DNA from: Turnera subulata
Lineage: Eukaryota > Streptophyta > Magnoliopsida > Malpighiales > Passifloraceae
Direction of reading: 5' to 3'
NCBI GenBank assembly: GCA_028386065.3
Contig: JAKUCV010006157.1
Span: 34,058 to 98,057, forward strand
DNA length: 64,000 nucleotides
Numbering within the stretch: position 1 is the stretch's first letter; each line of letters begins with the position of its first letter. The translations under genes and the position numbers were made by a program. The notes below the pieces were generated by a model. It did not search any database, had not been told where the DNA came from, and was given only the letters and a program-made list of their open reading frames with translations. Shown piece by piece: positions 34,240-46,827 of this stretch.

Positions 34240-34621
34240 AATCACTTAAGGGGATCAACTAAAGCATGATAACTATGTGTATAAGTCTGTGCCAAGTTGG
34301 GAAGACCATCAACCAAGAAATTGACTTTTTGATAAGAATTCTACTCTCTCATGGCCTAGTCACCTAGTGCCTCAACACAACAGTCACTGCACGGACCAAC
34401 AAGGGAGGAACCTGCTCGATGTAAGAAAATGCACAACCAAAGAGGAATCCATCTCCAGCTCCAGACATCAAACACCCAGCTCCCAAGCAAGGCCAAAGCA
34501 AGCCTATACTCCCCAAAACTCCATGCATAAGGCAAAACAAGAGTTAATACAAAAGTGAAATCCCCCAACCCAAACGACCCACATGATCCCACAAAACACC
34601 CTTAGTACTAGCCAAGTTACT
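34240..34621 (-). pseudogene. LINE fragment (RNase H, distal part), split by the gypsy element
   Basis: Minus-strand sequence continuing the LINE found at 40158-40440, on the other side of the Ty3/gypsy insertion. It is degraded, with stops and frame shifts. It corresponds to the middle of an RNase H domain, after the first catalytic Asp. Confidence 0.4.
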
Positions 34622-35218
34622 TGATGTCAGACCAATATATGAACTAAAGAGTATTTATTTTGGATTTGGGGTAACCAAAATATTTAAAGATACAGATTAT
34701 CACCACCTTAAATATTGGGTTAGAACACTCACTCTCAATAATTTTCCAAGAGATATAGATACTCACCACTCTTAAGGAAAACTTAGAAAGATAGAAAGTG
34801 TTTAAGTTTAAACTCAAAGGAATCCACCTAAGAGAAATAAGCTTGAATAAGAGGAAGAGAGGAACTCTACTTCTCTACTAAAGGAAATGGTTTTCACTCA
34901 AAACTCAATGATCTTAAACATTACAATTGCATACATATTTATAGGCTAGTTTGTTTACCTACCATGCATATGCAAATTACAAAAATACACTACTAGCACA
35001 CCATGCTTATTTTGTTCACACTTGGCAGCAAGCTTTGTTTCACAAAGTCTAAATTCACCTACTGCATTATTTGTTCAAAGTCTTCACCTACTGCATTATT
35101 TGCTCAAAGTCTTCACCTACTGAAGATTTGTCATACTTGTGTAGCCTGCAAATCTTGAATGGCAGGTTGTAAACCATGAGAAAAAAAACTTTCACCTTTC
35201 ACATTAGCACCTGCATCA
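34622..35218 (-). repeat. 3' LTR of the gypsy element (597 bp)
   Basis: Terminal TG/CA. Compared with the other LTR it has about 30 extra bases, a tandem duplication of CACCTACTGCATTATTTG-containing sequence around 35055-35120. Otherwise only a few base differences are seen. Confidence 0.92.
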
Positions 35219-38200
35219 ATCTTCCCCAGTTAAAAGAAGACTCGTCCTCGAGGCTATATCTCCATCATCTGCATTATATGGATATAAATCGACCACTTTA
35301 AATGTTGCAGAAACCCCATAATCTCCAGGAAGTTCAATTTTATAATCATTTTCTCCGACCCTCTGCAAAACTTTAAATGGACCATCAGCTCGGGGAGAGA
35401 GTTTGGACTTTCTTTTACTAGGAAACCTCTCTTTCCTCAGGTGAATCCACACTAAATCACCTTCTTTGAATGTTGCAGGCTTCCGAAATTTATTTGCGCG
35501 CTCACGATACTTTTCAGTTTGCTTTTCAATGTGAGCTCCCATCTTTTCATGCAACTGCTTGATCTCCTGTGCCTTTTCACTTGCATCTCCACTAAATTCT
35601 TCTTTAATTGGAATCGGAATTAAATCCAAAGGACTATTAGGATTTAGACCATATACCACTTCAAAAGGAGAATGACCTGTAGCTTGGCTCTTCGAACGGT
35701 TGTAAGCAAATTCAGCTTGAGCAAGATGCAAATCCCACTCATTGACATTCTTCGTCACCAAACTCCTTAGAAGATTTCCTAAACTTCGATTCACTACTTC
35801 AGTTTGTCCGTCTGTTTGAGGATGATGGGACGTACTAAATTGTAATTTAGTACCAAATTTTCTCCAGAGTGTCCTCCAAAAGTGACTCAAAAATTTAGTG
35901 TCACTGTCTGAAGTGATGGATTTAGGAATTCCATGAAGTTTGACGACTTTACGAAAATAGAGATCAGCAACATGGCTTGCATCTGCTATTTTGTTGCATG
36001 GAATAAAATGAGCCATTTTGGAAAATCTGTCAATGACAACAAAGATTGAATCCTTGTTACGTTGCGTGCGTGGAAGTCCAAGAACAAAATCCATGCTGAC
36101 ATCTTCCCAAGGTGAGTTAGGAATATGAAGTGATGTGTATAAGCCAGTATTCTGTCCATGCATCTTGGCTTTATGACAGATACCACATTATTCCACAAGA
36201 TGTGCAACATCTTTTGTCATTTTTGGCCAAAAGAATTTTTCTTGAATAAGGGCCAAAGTCTTGTTCCTGCCAAAATGACCAGCAAGACCTCCTCCATGAG
36301 CTTCTCGGATGATTGCCTCTCTTAATGAACACTGAGGAATGCACAGCTTGTTATCTTTGAAAAGAAAACCGTCCTGGTTGAAATAATGATGAAGGGATCC
36401 TTCAGAACAAGCTTGCCAAATTGAGCTAAAATCATCATCATCTGGATAAAGTTCCTTTATTATGTTGAATCCAATGACATTGGTCTCTATAGTATTAAGC
36501 AATAAATGCCTTCTACTAAGAGCATCTGCCACTTGATTGAGCTTGCCAGACTTGTACTTGAGAGAAAAAGTGTATGGCTGTAAAAACTCAACCCATTTAG
36601 CATGCCGCTTTGTCAACTTGTGTTGTCTGCTCAAGTATTTTAGGGCTTCATGGTCGGTGTAGAGAACAAACTCCTTTGGAAGTAAATAATGACTCCAGTG
36701 ATCAAGAGCTCTAATGATTGCATAGAACTCCTTATCATAAGTAGAATACTTCCTTCGAGAGTCACTCAGCTTTTCACTGAAGAAAGCAATCGACCTACCT
36801 TCTTGGCTAAGCACAGCAGTAATGCCGACATTTGAAGCATCACATTCGACTTAAAAAATGATGTCAAAATTTGGAAGAGCAAGGACTGGAGCTTTTGTCA
36901 TTTTTTTCTTCACAAGCTCAAAGTTTCTTTGGGCTGCTTTCAGTCCAATTGAATGATCCTCCTTTCAAGCACTCTGTGGTTGGGGCAATAAGAGTGCTAA
37001 AGCCTCGAATAAACCTGTGGTAAAAAGAGACAAGGCCATGAAAACTCCTTATGTCATGCAAGAAAGTTGGAGTTGGCCAGCTTGAAATAGCTTCAATCTT
37101 GCTTGGATCTGCTATGATTCCTGTGGATGAGACAATGTAGCCAAGGAAAACAACATTATCTGTAAAGAAATGGCATTTTTCAGGTTGGCATATAGCTTTT
37201 GCTCACTCAAGGTCTGAAACACCTTGTGCAGATGATCCAAATGCTCTTTATGAGACCTGCTATAGACCAAAATGTCATCGAAGTAGACAACAACAAATTT
37301 GCCCATGAATGGTCTAAAAACATGAGTCTTTAGTCTCATAAAAGTACTGGGAGCATTAGATAATCCGAATGGCATGACTAGCCACTCATATAAGCCATTG
37401 CGAGTTTTGAAAGCTGTCTTCCATTCGTCTCCTGGTCTCATTCTAATTTGATTATAGCCACTACAAAGATCAATTTTAGAGAATACCTTAGCTCCATGCA
37501 GTTGATCAAGAAGATCATCAAGTCGTGGGATAGGAAACCGATACTTGATGGTGATCTTATTGATTGCTCGACTGTCAACACACATACGCCATGATCCATC
37601 TTTCTTCGGTACCAAAAGGGCTGGTATGGCACAAGGACTCATACTTTCATGTATTAATCCTTTAGCCATAAGTTCATCAACTTGTCGCTGCAATTCTTAG
37701 CTTTCTGTTGGATTCATCCGGTATGCTGCTTTATTAGGTAGGATTGCACCAGGAACCAAGTCGATACAATGCTGAATATCTTTCATAGATGGTAAACCAC
37801 CAGGAATATCTTCTGGAATTACGTTAGAAAATTGCTGAAGTAGAGGTTGTACTGATGGATGCACCTGTTCCTGTGAAGACAAAGATTCCTCTACAAAAAT
37901 AAGAGCATAAATGTTTTCTTCCTCATGTATAGCCTTCTTGACTTCTTTGTCAGAAAGTAAATTATTTTTCTCCCCTAAAATAGGTTTGAAAATATTTTCC
38001 GACTTTAGTGGTGCGAGAACAACCTTAACCCCTTCTTTCACGAAAGTATAGGTATTTTTGAATCCGTCATGGACAGCCTTTCTATCATACTGCCATGGTC
38101 TACCCAAGAGCAAATGACAACTGTCCATAGGTACCACATCACACCAAACAACATCTTCATAATTTTTGCCAATGGAAAATTGCACTAAGCATCGTTTTGT

Positions 38201-39565
38201 TACCTTGACATCGCCTCCCTTTTGTAACCACCGGAGTTTGTAAGGTTGTGGATGTGCTTCAGATTTCAGTTGCAATTTATCCACCACGTGAGTTGCTACA
38301 ACATTTGTACAGCTCCCACTGTCGATGATGACGTCACAAACTTTGTTGTGTGAAGTGCACCGAGTATGAAAAATATTTGTTCGAAGCCAATCACTAGCTT
38401 CAACTTCTGCCATAGTCAAAGTTCTTTGGATGACTAGTGAATCACCTTCATCAGCATATGTCACGTCTTCTTCTTCAAATTCTTTTTTATCTTCCTCTAT
38501 AGTCTCCTCTTCAATGTCTTCTTCCACCAAGGAAACAATTTTCCGATTTGGACAATCAGATGCAATATGACCAAAACCATGACATTTGAAGCACTGTCAA
38601 GAGTTGGCCTTGGGGGTTTGTTGTGTGGTTGACGAAGTTGAATTTTTAGCTCCAAAAGTTGGTTTAGGATTATCCGTCTTTGGGGCAGCTACTGACTTGT
38701 TGAGGCTAGAACTGCTTCCCCGGTTAAAGGGCTCTCGGTTAGAGACTTTGGAATTGGATCCTTACCTCTCCTTAAGCTGCTTTTCCACCTTGTGAGCAAG
38801 CTTCACAACGTCATTATAAGTCCAATAAGGCTGCAATTGAACAACATCACCAATTTCAGCTCGAAGTCCTCCAAGATACCGAGCTATTAGTTGTTCTTCG
38901 GGCTCAAGAACATCACAGCGTAGCATGAGATGATCAAACTCTGCTGTATATTCTTCCACGGATAGCTCTCTTTACTTGAAATTATGATACTTAAGAAAAA
39001 CATCTTGCCTAAAATTTTCAGGCAAATACTTTCGCTTAAGAACCTTCTTCATTTTTGCCCATGTGGAAATGGATGATTTTTCATCACGAGCTCTTTGTTT
39101 CTTCAAGTGCTCCCACCAAATAGAAGCGTGTTTTCGTAGCTTCATTGCCACTAATTTTACCTTCACATTTTCAGGAACATCTTTGAACTCGAAAATTCTC
39201 TCGACGGTATTTAACCAATCAAGAAAATCATCAGGTTGTAGTCTTCTTTCAAAATCGGGTATTTCTACCTTCATATTGAAGTCTTTGTGAAGATTACGAG
39301 TACGAGGAAGTGGAAGGAAAGGCACAACTCCCTCATCTGAAGCTTGGCTTCTTTCTTGAGAAAAAGGATTAAAATCCTCATCCTCGTCAGATGAATTATT
39401 GGCTATGATTTCAGGTCGTGTTTGTTCACGTTCCCGAATTTCATAGTCTCTAATTCGACCTTGCAGTTCTTGCACTTGCTTCCTTAATTCCTCCATTTGG
39501 ATGTCACGCAATGTTGGCTCTTGGCTTGAAGTTTCAACAACACCTTTATCTTTTTTAGGTGCCAT
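35216..39565 (-). pseudogene. Ty3/gypsy Gag-Pol polyprotein, six in-frame stops and two frame shifts
   Basis: One minus-strand frame of about 1450 codons runs from ATG at 39565 (MAPKKDKGVVE) to a TGA at 35216 that is formed by the first bases of the LTR. Domains in order: gag (WWEHLKKQR, VEEYTAEFDHLMLRCD), zinc knuckle [14 protein letters not shown], protease ([12 protein letters not shown]), reverse transcriptase ([31 protein letters not shown]), RNase H (YSTYDKEFYAII, LYTDHEAL), and integrase with the HHCC region and DDE core (SMDFVLGLP, SITSDSDTKF, DGQTEVVNRSL), then a GPF-type C terminus without a chromodomain. Stops in this frame are at 38972, 38762, 38597, 37697, 36851 and 36188. The frame slips near 37165 and returns near 36920. 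The product is not functional as read; the catalytic motifs themselves are intact. Confidence 0.92.
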
Positions 39566-39575
39566 GAAACCAAAT

Positions 39576-39587
39576 GCTCCGCTACCA
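39576..39587 (-). other. Primer-binding site of the gypsy element
   Basis: On the minus strand TGGTAGCGGAGC begins three bases after the LTR. It matches the initiator Met tRNA complement at 10 of 12 positions. Confidence 0.6.
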
Positions 39588-39590
39588 AAT

Positions 39591-40157
39591 TGATGCCGGA
39601 CCAAGGTATGAACTAAAGAGTATTTATTTTGGATTTGGGGTAACCAAAATATTTAAGGATACAGATTATCACCACCTTAAATATTGGGTTAGAACACCAC
39701 TCTCAATAATTTTCCAAGAGATATAGATACTCACCACTCTTAAGGAAAAATTAGAAAGAAAGAAAGTGTTTAAGTTTAAACTCAAAGGAATCCACCTAAG
39801 AGAAATAAACTTGAATAAGAGGAAGAGAGGAACTCTACTTCTCTACTAAAGGAAATGGTTTTCACTCAAAACTCAATGATCGTAAACATTACAATTGCAT
39901 ACATATTTATAGGCTAGTTTGTTTACCTACCATGCATATGCAAATTACAAAAATACACTACTAGCACACCATGCTTATTTTGTTCACACTTGGCAGCAAG
40001 CTTTGTTTCATAAAGTCTAAATTCACCTACTGCATTATTTGCTCAAAGTCTTCACCTACTGAAGATTTGTCATACTTGTGTAGCCTGCAAAACTTGAATG
40101 GCAGGTTGTAAACCATGAGAAAAAAAACTTTCATCTTTCACATTAGCACGTGCATCA
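39591..40157 (-). repeat. 5' LTR of the gypsy element (567 bp)
   Basis: Terminal TG/CA; almost identical to 34622-35218 except for the extra tandem copy there. The 3' end of the gag leader adjoins it directly. Confidence 0.92.
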
Positions 40158-40440
40158 TTACTCCCCTACCGAAAGGCACCATCCGTATCCAATTTCACCC
40201 ACCCCTCAGCAGGGGCCTCCCAACCAATTAGCCTTGGCACCTTGAGGCTTGGCCCAACAACACTCATGCACGATAGTTCAAAGGCCTGTGCCACCTCCCC
40301 GTACATGATGCCTCACTAAATGGAATACATAACTCACAGATTCACTCCCCTCATATAATTGCTAGGTGACGGCGATGCCTCTCCGCATTAGTCATCAATC
40401 AATTATGCCCAACCTGCCACACGAAAGATCGAACTCGTTT
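40158..40440 (-). pseudogene. LINE fragment (zinc-binding/RNase H border), proximal part
   Basis: The minus strand encodes GWEAPAEGWVKLDTDGAFR, the start of the RNase H domain in plant LINE ORF2 (first catalytic Asp in TDGA), directly at the insertion point of the gypsy element. It continues at 34621 and below. Confidence 0.65.
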
Positions 40441-42259
40441 TGTAACTTAGTAACTTTGTAATTTATTAATGAATTTATAGATCATTGGTACTCTTATGTG
40501 AAAAATACTAAAGGGATGAAATCTCGTATTCGAGTCTCATCTTTATCGACTAGTATAAAAAAAATTGTGTAAATTAAGTTATATAACATTTCTTCTAAAA
40601 TAAATCTCCCATCACATATCATGGGTTTTCTTCTGTTTTTTTTTTGTCCAAACATATCATGGTTTATACTTGCATTTTTTTGGGAATAGAAGGGTAAGAC
40701 CAACTCTTCTAACTCTTAAGATCTGAACCTCATCTTTAGACCTAGAATTCTTGACAAGTGGACTGCAAATTTGTTACAGGTTCTTCTTCGGGCCAAGATC
40801 TCTTGACCAGCGGACTGCAGATTTCACTAAATCAAAGTGGGCTTGGCCTCGGGAGGTTTGAATAATTTGATAATGCACGTCCGTGAGGTCTCTGGCTATT
40901 TTTTATGAAGAACCTGTGATCCATCAGTGAGTTCCAAGGTGTCATTGAATACTCGAGAATGACTATTGTGCATTTGTTTTTTCTGCTACATTATTTATTC
41001 ACGAAGAAATCACTGAAAAAAAAAGGGTAATAATAGGTGGATATAAATAAATAATTGTCCTAAATAAATGGCAACTAAGTCATTGTGTTAAGATTGAGAT
41101 GACGTCAATGCTACAACCTCCTTCCTTTTTGGAGTGAAATGATGGAAAAAATAAACAACAGTTACATCAGTTGTGTTCGAGTAATGGTATACCCTCCTGT
41201 TGATTATTCAGTGACAGAACCATAAGCTAATCTCAATCGCACTTTTAGGGGAAAAAACCAAACTTTATTTCAATGGCACTCAGCATTTTGTTGAGAGAGG
41301 AAAGCAACGACTGATCCTGAATTCAGTTTATAATACTTCAAATGAATGATTCTGCAAGTGAAGATAATAAAAACAAAAGTTACAATATCGGCATACTTTA
41401 AAGTTTTCTGTTAAACAAAAAGAAGAAGCTCATATGCTTTTGCTTTCTCGTCCTTTGTCATCAAGAATCGACCGCTATTTTGCTTTTTGAACGGTACATT
41501 ACGCTACATAAAGACAGGAAGTGAGTAAGGGTTTAAAGCAAGAAACCTAGGATGCTCAAGTACTAAGGAGTACTTCAACTGAAAACGGAGACAGAGCACT
41601 TTTAAGAAAGTAATAAAAAGAGAAGTTGGTTACACCAATCATACATGAAAAAAACAACATAGTCCCATCCATAAGGGAAAGGGTCAAAATCAACGGAATG
41701 GGAATGGTGTTTGTGTTGTCTGTTAAAAAATAAAAGAAATAAATAAAAAAAGCACACTACTACTCTCCCCTCCTTGAATGGTGGTGCTCTCTTCGTGGAT
41801 CATCGTGCAGGGGAGTGACCCTCACGATCTTGCCACCTTCTCTCTTGTGGATCGGATACAATTTCGGATCACCACATGACCATTTCACTTTTTCCTGTTG
41901 TTTTGAACTTTCCAAAAACAGAACCCAATATTTCTTTCTGGCTCTACCTCTCTCTTCGTTTCTCTCTTGTGTCTTTTCTCGTCCCAGGGGCCTCGCTGCT
42001 TTTTGTTTCCTACTACTCCTCCTCCTTCCCTTATAAGATTCTTTGACCACCCTCTTTTTTGCTTTTCGGTTTCTGCAGTCTTGGTTTCCTTCTCCTTCAT
42101 GTTCTTTAGCTTTTTCTTGGGACGTTGAACTATCTTTTCCTTTGTTCTTGGTAGTTAAAGCAAAAAGGTTTTTATCATGAGCGAGATCATATAATAGTGT
42201 GGCGTCTGGTGTGTGTCATCCCTTTTGAGTGACAGTTTATGGGCTGTTGTTGACGTAGT
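40441..42259. other. Intergenic region upstream of RhoGDI
   Basis: AT-rich with no recognised gene. A box-B-like motif (ATTCGAGTCTC, near 40530) hints at a degraded tRNA-derived SINE. The right end (about 42060-42259) is pyrimidine-rich and probably includes the RhoGDI 5' UTR. The minus-strand frame at 41760-42050 is Lys/Arg/Glu-rich because of this composition. Confidence 0.4.
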
Positions 42260-44339
42260 TTGGCAGTTGGTCTGGATTCTTCAACTACTAAAAACATCAT
42301 GGGACAAGATGGCGATGGTTCCGACACAGAAGCCAAAACAAGCAAAACCCCTGATGCAAAGGAAGAACATGGCACCACCGCCGAGCCTGCAGCTGGGACA
42401 GACGAGCCTGGCAGAAACACGACTGATAGTTCCCCTCGTGCACCTGAAACCGATCACGACGACGATGATGATGAAGATAGGAAGATTGAGTTGGGCCCTC
42501 AGTTCACGCTTAAGGAGCAACTTGAGAAAGATAAGGTTGATTTTTGCTTGCTTGCTTTCCATTTATTATAAAATGTTTAGTACTACTACTACTTCATTTG
42601 GTGGCTTGGATCTCTAAATTTGGTGGCTTTGAGGATGTAGGATGACGAGAGCCTGAGAAGGTGGAAGGAACAGCTCCTCGGGAGTGTGGATATCGAAGCT
42701 GTTGGTGGTAATGTGCTCTTGCTTTTGGATTTTCTTAAATTCTTTTGGCTGCTCTCGTAAATGGAGGTAAAAGGGTTATATTATATGCATTTAACCATCC
42801 TCCACTGTGGTACAGTACTCCACTAAACTAGACAGATGCTTTAGGTGCAATACGTTGATCTCCAGCAGAAGATTATTTTGTTCTGCACTTAGTATCGGTG
42901 AAATGGTTAAAAAGTAAATGTTGGCCCCTGTTGACATTTAAAACTTACCTGATAAAGATCAGTTCATGCCAATGTGTTGGGCATGGTATTGGTTAATATG
43001 ATTGATAGATACACCTATCAAATTTTACATCTCTTCCCACAACTTGAGACAATTCTTGTTCAATTAGTACATTAATGACCATAATCCCCGGTACGTCTCA
43101 GCATTTGAACTCGTATTTGCATCCAATACGTGCATCAAGTGATTTTCAATTCCTGCCATTTCAATTCGTTAAATTTTGGTAAGCAACATCACTGTTAGAC
43201 TTTTTTTTTTAATTAAGAAAATTCAAGTGTGTTATCTAGTCTCTTACATTTTCATTCAAACTTATAAACTGTATAGAAACTCTGGAAGCGGATGTGAAGA
43301 TTGTCAGCCTAGGCATTAAATCTCCCGGTAGACCTGACATTGTTCTTTCGATTCCGGAGAATGGAAATCCCAAGGGCTCCTGGTTCACCCTGAAAGAAGG
43401 TAGTCGGTACAGTCTGGAGTTTACTTTTGAGGTTAAGAACAACATTGTATCCGGCCTCAAGTACACCAACACAGTTTGGAAAACTGGTGTCAAGGGTAAT
43501 CCTTCTCTTTCTCTTAATGCACACACCCGCACATACACATTGTTTTTCCTTTTTGGAATAATAATTTCTCTTTTGTGATTGATTCTGTTACACAGTGGAT
43601 AGTGCAAAAGAAATGCTTGGAACCTTTAGTCCTCAGGCAGAACAGTACACACACGAGTTGCCAGAAGAAACAACTCCATCTGGCATGTTTGCTAGGGGAT
43701 CATATTCGGCTAGAACTAAAGTGAGTTCCATCATTTTGATTAATTTGCTTTAGCATCATCTATACTATTTATTATGCTTAATCACTATATATGGATGTCA
43801 CCGTGTTTGTTGTTGTTTGTCTTAATAGTATGGCTAACTGCATATTTATTTGAAGCTTTTTGGGCAGTCATCCACGCTCTGTTCTCCATCTCCTACTGCT
43901 CTTTTGTGCATGTATAGGAAGAAATTCATGGTCTGAATAATTCTATTTAAGTTTGATTCTGTAGCCATTTTGATTTCCTGTTACAGACTTGTAAAAGTAA
44001 GAAGGGCGAGGTTTCGGATTCGAGTCCCACCTCCATGGACTACTATAAAGAAAACATGCCTCTGCCTGCATCAATTTTCCTGTATTCAACGACTCAATTA
44101 GTTAGCTCTCAAGCTTATATGTGCTAGAATATGAATCTCTCTGGATCATCCCCGTACATGTTATTAGTCACTCAATGAACAGTGTCTAGAATAATACAAG
44201 ACTACCTTCAATAGCACCTGTGCACCCACTAATGGTCCTTTGTGTTCCATTTTCTGTGTGTTTTCAGTTTACTGATGATGATGACAAATGCCACTTGGAG
44301 ATCAACTATACTTTTGACATCCGCAAGGATTGGCTGTGA
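42260..44339 (+). CDS. Rho GDP-dissociation inhibitor (252 aa, 5 exons)
   Basis: Exons 42260-42535, 42641-42707, 43277-43495, 43596-43720 and 44268-44339 join in frame to 252 codons plus stop; all introns are GT-AG. The N-terminal 75 residues are acidic and disordered, with an Asp run (HDDDDDED). The RhoGDI fold follows: LGPQFTLKEQLEKDKDDES, RRWKEQLLGSVD, SPGRPDIVLSIPENGNPKGS, the FTLKEGSRYSLEFTF beta-sandwich strand, NNIVSGLKYTNTVWKTGVKV, MLGTFSPQ, PEETTPSGMFARGSYSARTK and a C-terminal CHLEINYTFDIRKDW. Plant RhoGDIs extract prenylated ROP GTPases from the plasma membrane and hold them inactive in the cytosol, restricting polar growth sites. The first ATG is taken because the extension (MAVGLDSSTTKN) is conserved in style; an ATG at residue 14 is an alternative. 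Confidence 0.95.
43984..44060 (+). repeat. Possible tRNA-derived SINE remnant in the RhoGDI intron
   Basis: GGTTTCGGATTCGAGTCCC resembles the B box of a tRNA-type promoter, followed by CACCTCCATGGACTACTATA and an A-rich stretch, as in plant SINEs. No A box or target duplication was confirmed. Confidence 0.3.
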
Positions 44340-45652
44340 AGGCGAAGTATTTGTTCAAGTGTCATTGTTGCAGGCACTCCTGAACTGTCTTCAATGTTAG
44401 AATGTGTGCTTCTAAAGTGTTACCATTTGTTCTTTTTTATTGCCTTATTTATGAGTCCTGTCCAAGACTGGTGATCATAAACAAGGAGCAATAATTCAAA
44501 ATTTGGTAGGTACAATGGTTAAGAGGAAGTTGTGAGCTAATTGGCTGCTTGTGTCTTTTTTTTTTTGAGATTCTTTTACACATCTACAAATTAATAGTGA
44601 GCTGCTATATGTGGTGAGAATTTATTGGTTGTGTGTTCTTGTTTTCTTTTTAAGTTTGCTTGCTCGAAACTAGCTGGCTGGCTAACCAATTCAATAGGAA
44701 TTTTGGGAAAAGATGAAACTGTGAAACCAACTGTTTGGTATGGGCTAATTTGTGTTTAAGTTATGAATTGAATTATATTTTTATTTAAAATGTAATATTT
44801 GGCTAATGTTTCAAATCTAGACTAAAATGATTGGTTTTGGAATTCATTTCTAGTCTAATAAGTATTAATTTTGTATAAATGACAAAAATATCTTTATTAC
44901 ATTATTGTCTCTTTTTAGGTTCTTTTTAACTATTCAATTCAAAATTTAAGTTATAATACTAAAATTGAATTCAATTCTTTTTTGAAAAAATTAGACCTCA
45001 CAAGGGAATTGATTTATAATTCATTTCAACTGAAATCACCTTTTGTCAACTACACCCTTTGAGAGCATTATAGGGTGAGAAGAGAAAGCATTTAGATAAG
45101 GATAACATTCATATGAACAATAATATTTTCTTACGATGGTAAAACAGGTAGATAACTAGGAAGGGAAGGAATCATGCTTGCAGCCTCTCTCTCGTTTTAC
45201 TCTATTGCACACTTTGTTAACTGGTTAGCGTATTCAGTTCCTGCACTAGAATCAGATGAGAAGATACTGATGTGGTTAATCATCTGGAGGAACTATGCGT
45301 TGTTGTTTGCTTGACTGTAATGAGTTCTTGGTGCTTTCACTTTTATTGGACAGTGTAAGACTATTCGGTAGTATCTGTATCCTCTGATATAGTTCTTCAC
45401 TTTCTACTGTAAATTTAAATTTAGTTTCCAAGTGATATGGTAGCAAAATAAACTAACTGGCAAAATTTCAAAGTTTTGTAGCTTGGAAGATTGATTCTGG
45501 GTTGGCGAGCTCACAGAAACCTTTTTTTTTTTTTTAAATTGACCATTACGAACACATCTTATCCATTCAACACAGAGAATCATCAAGATTTTTATTTCAA
45601 TACAAGGAGGAATTTGGGAAGTAAATGAATAACAACGGAAAAACATGAATGA
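44340..45652. other. RhoGDI 3' flank and intergenic region
   Basis: It includes the 3' UTR of RhoGDI. The stretch 44700-45050 is AT-rich with GAATTGAATT-like inverted motifs, possibly a MITE, unproven. Positions 45037-45135 recur in altered form at 57600-57705. Confidence 0.4.
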
Positions 45653-46510
45653 CTAGCAAGGTTTTGGTAGCACCCACACAGGAGGGGGCCAAACGAGGAA
45701 CTCATGACTTTTGCAGCTTTGCAGTTTATCAAAGCTGTTGTCTTTGAGTCTGAAGAAGCCAAAATCAAAACCTCCATAGACATTTTCCTTTTGAAAATCC
45801 CAAGAATGATCTGAGTAATAAATAGTAAACCCTTCACTGGAAAGTTGGGATGGTACAAGTAATGATGCATTCATTCCCAGAAACAGCATATTATCACCTC
45901 GGTAATCCTTGTCCATTTGGGGCCTCGGTGCCGCCTTTTCTCAAATTTATACACATTGAATGCTGTCGTCCTGTATCCGGTTGAAGTTTCATTATCAATT
46001 GTCACAACCTGAAAGTAGGCCTATTTCCTTGAGACCGTTAGCAGCCCATAAGTAAGGGATCCCACTAGATACCACATGATACCATGGCATTGTTCTTCTG
46101 GTGCTTCTACATGGTGAGCCACGACATTTGGTAGGGATTCAGGATCACAAACCACAAGATGCGAATGACATATTACGTAGAATTTGCCTTCATAGAAAAT
46201 CATATCACTAAAGCCGATGGATGGTGTTTGCAGTGATGTCCATTTATCATCGCCATATTTGCAAAATGTCAATCTATCGTACCCGCCATAGATTGCCAAT
46301 GCTACAAAGTCGTGGGCGGCAGGGGTGGAAGATAACACTACCTTTTGGAGGCCGAGCATATTCTTCCATTGGATTTTGCTATACATGCCAGTGATACTAA
46401 ACTTGTAATTCACAATGGCGTATTCTTGGTCTTTCCTATCAGGATCATAGCCTGTCACGTATGGTAGGGTTGACAGAGGAGGACCAAAAGCTTTCTTAAA
46501 ATTTTTTCAG
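45653..46510 (-). pseudogene. DUF295 (F-box-associated) protein fragment
   Basis: The minus-strand frame from about 46510 contains FGPPLSTLPYV, VVLSSTP, VALAIYGGYDRLTFCKYGD, WTSLQTP, FSDMIFYEGKFYVI and VVCDPESLPNVV. This is the repeating pattern of the DUF295 domain of plant F-box proteins, predicted beta-propeller-like substrate-binding regions. An in-frame TAG (near 46019) interrupts it, and a frame shift near 45915 moves the rest (NMLFLGMNASLLVPSQ, DNVYGGFD-like NVYGGFDFGFF, VWPPPVWVLP) to another frame, ending at 45653. The F-box and the N-terminal half are absent, so it is a truncated pseudogene. Confidence 0.8.
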
Positions 46511-46827
46511 CCAACATTTAGAAAAAGAAATTGTAAAAGAAAAATACAAAAAATCAGAAAAATGATGTCTACAAAATCACCAAGAATTATCTCGAGTTTT
46601 CTTTTCAGAATGCTGACTTAATATGTTTTTATTAAAAAATTTTAGGTAAAAAATTCGAAAAATAAAAAAACCTTGTGCCAATATCATAGATCCGTTCCTG
46701 ATTGCTACTTTCCTTATAATCATCAGTACCCGTACCTAACCAACATCATAAAAGCAAAACACAATGGAGTAAAAACAATTGAAATCAGATTGGCCGGTTT
46801 AATTCCTCTGCTTCTTATGTTTTCTTG

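Larger units (their letters stand above)
34622..40157 (-). mobile_element. Complete Ty3/gypsy retrotransposon (5.5 kb), minus strand
   Basis: Two near-identical LTRs (34622-35218 and 39591-40157) are flanked by the 5-bp duplication TTACT (34617-34621 and 40158-40162). On the minus strand the order is LTR, primer-binding site (39576-39587), gag, protease, reverse transcriptase, RNase H, integrase, purine tract, LTR: the Ty3/gypsy order. It is inserted in a LINE RNase H sequence. Coding capacity is lost through stops and frame shifts. Confidence 0.95.

Noticed and set aside
41760..42100. Lys/Arg-rich minus-strand ORFs upstream of RhoGDI
   Set aside because: They overlap pyrimidine-rich probable 5' UTR or promoter DNA and have no family resemblance.
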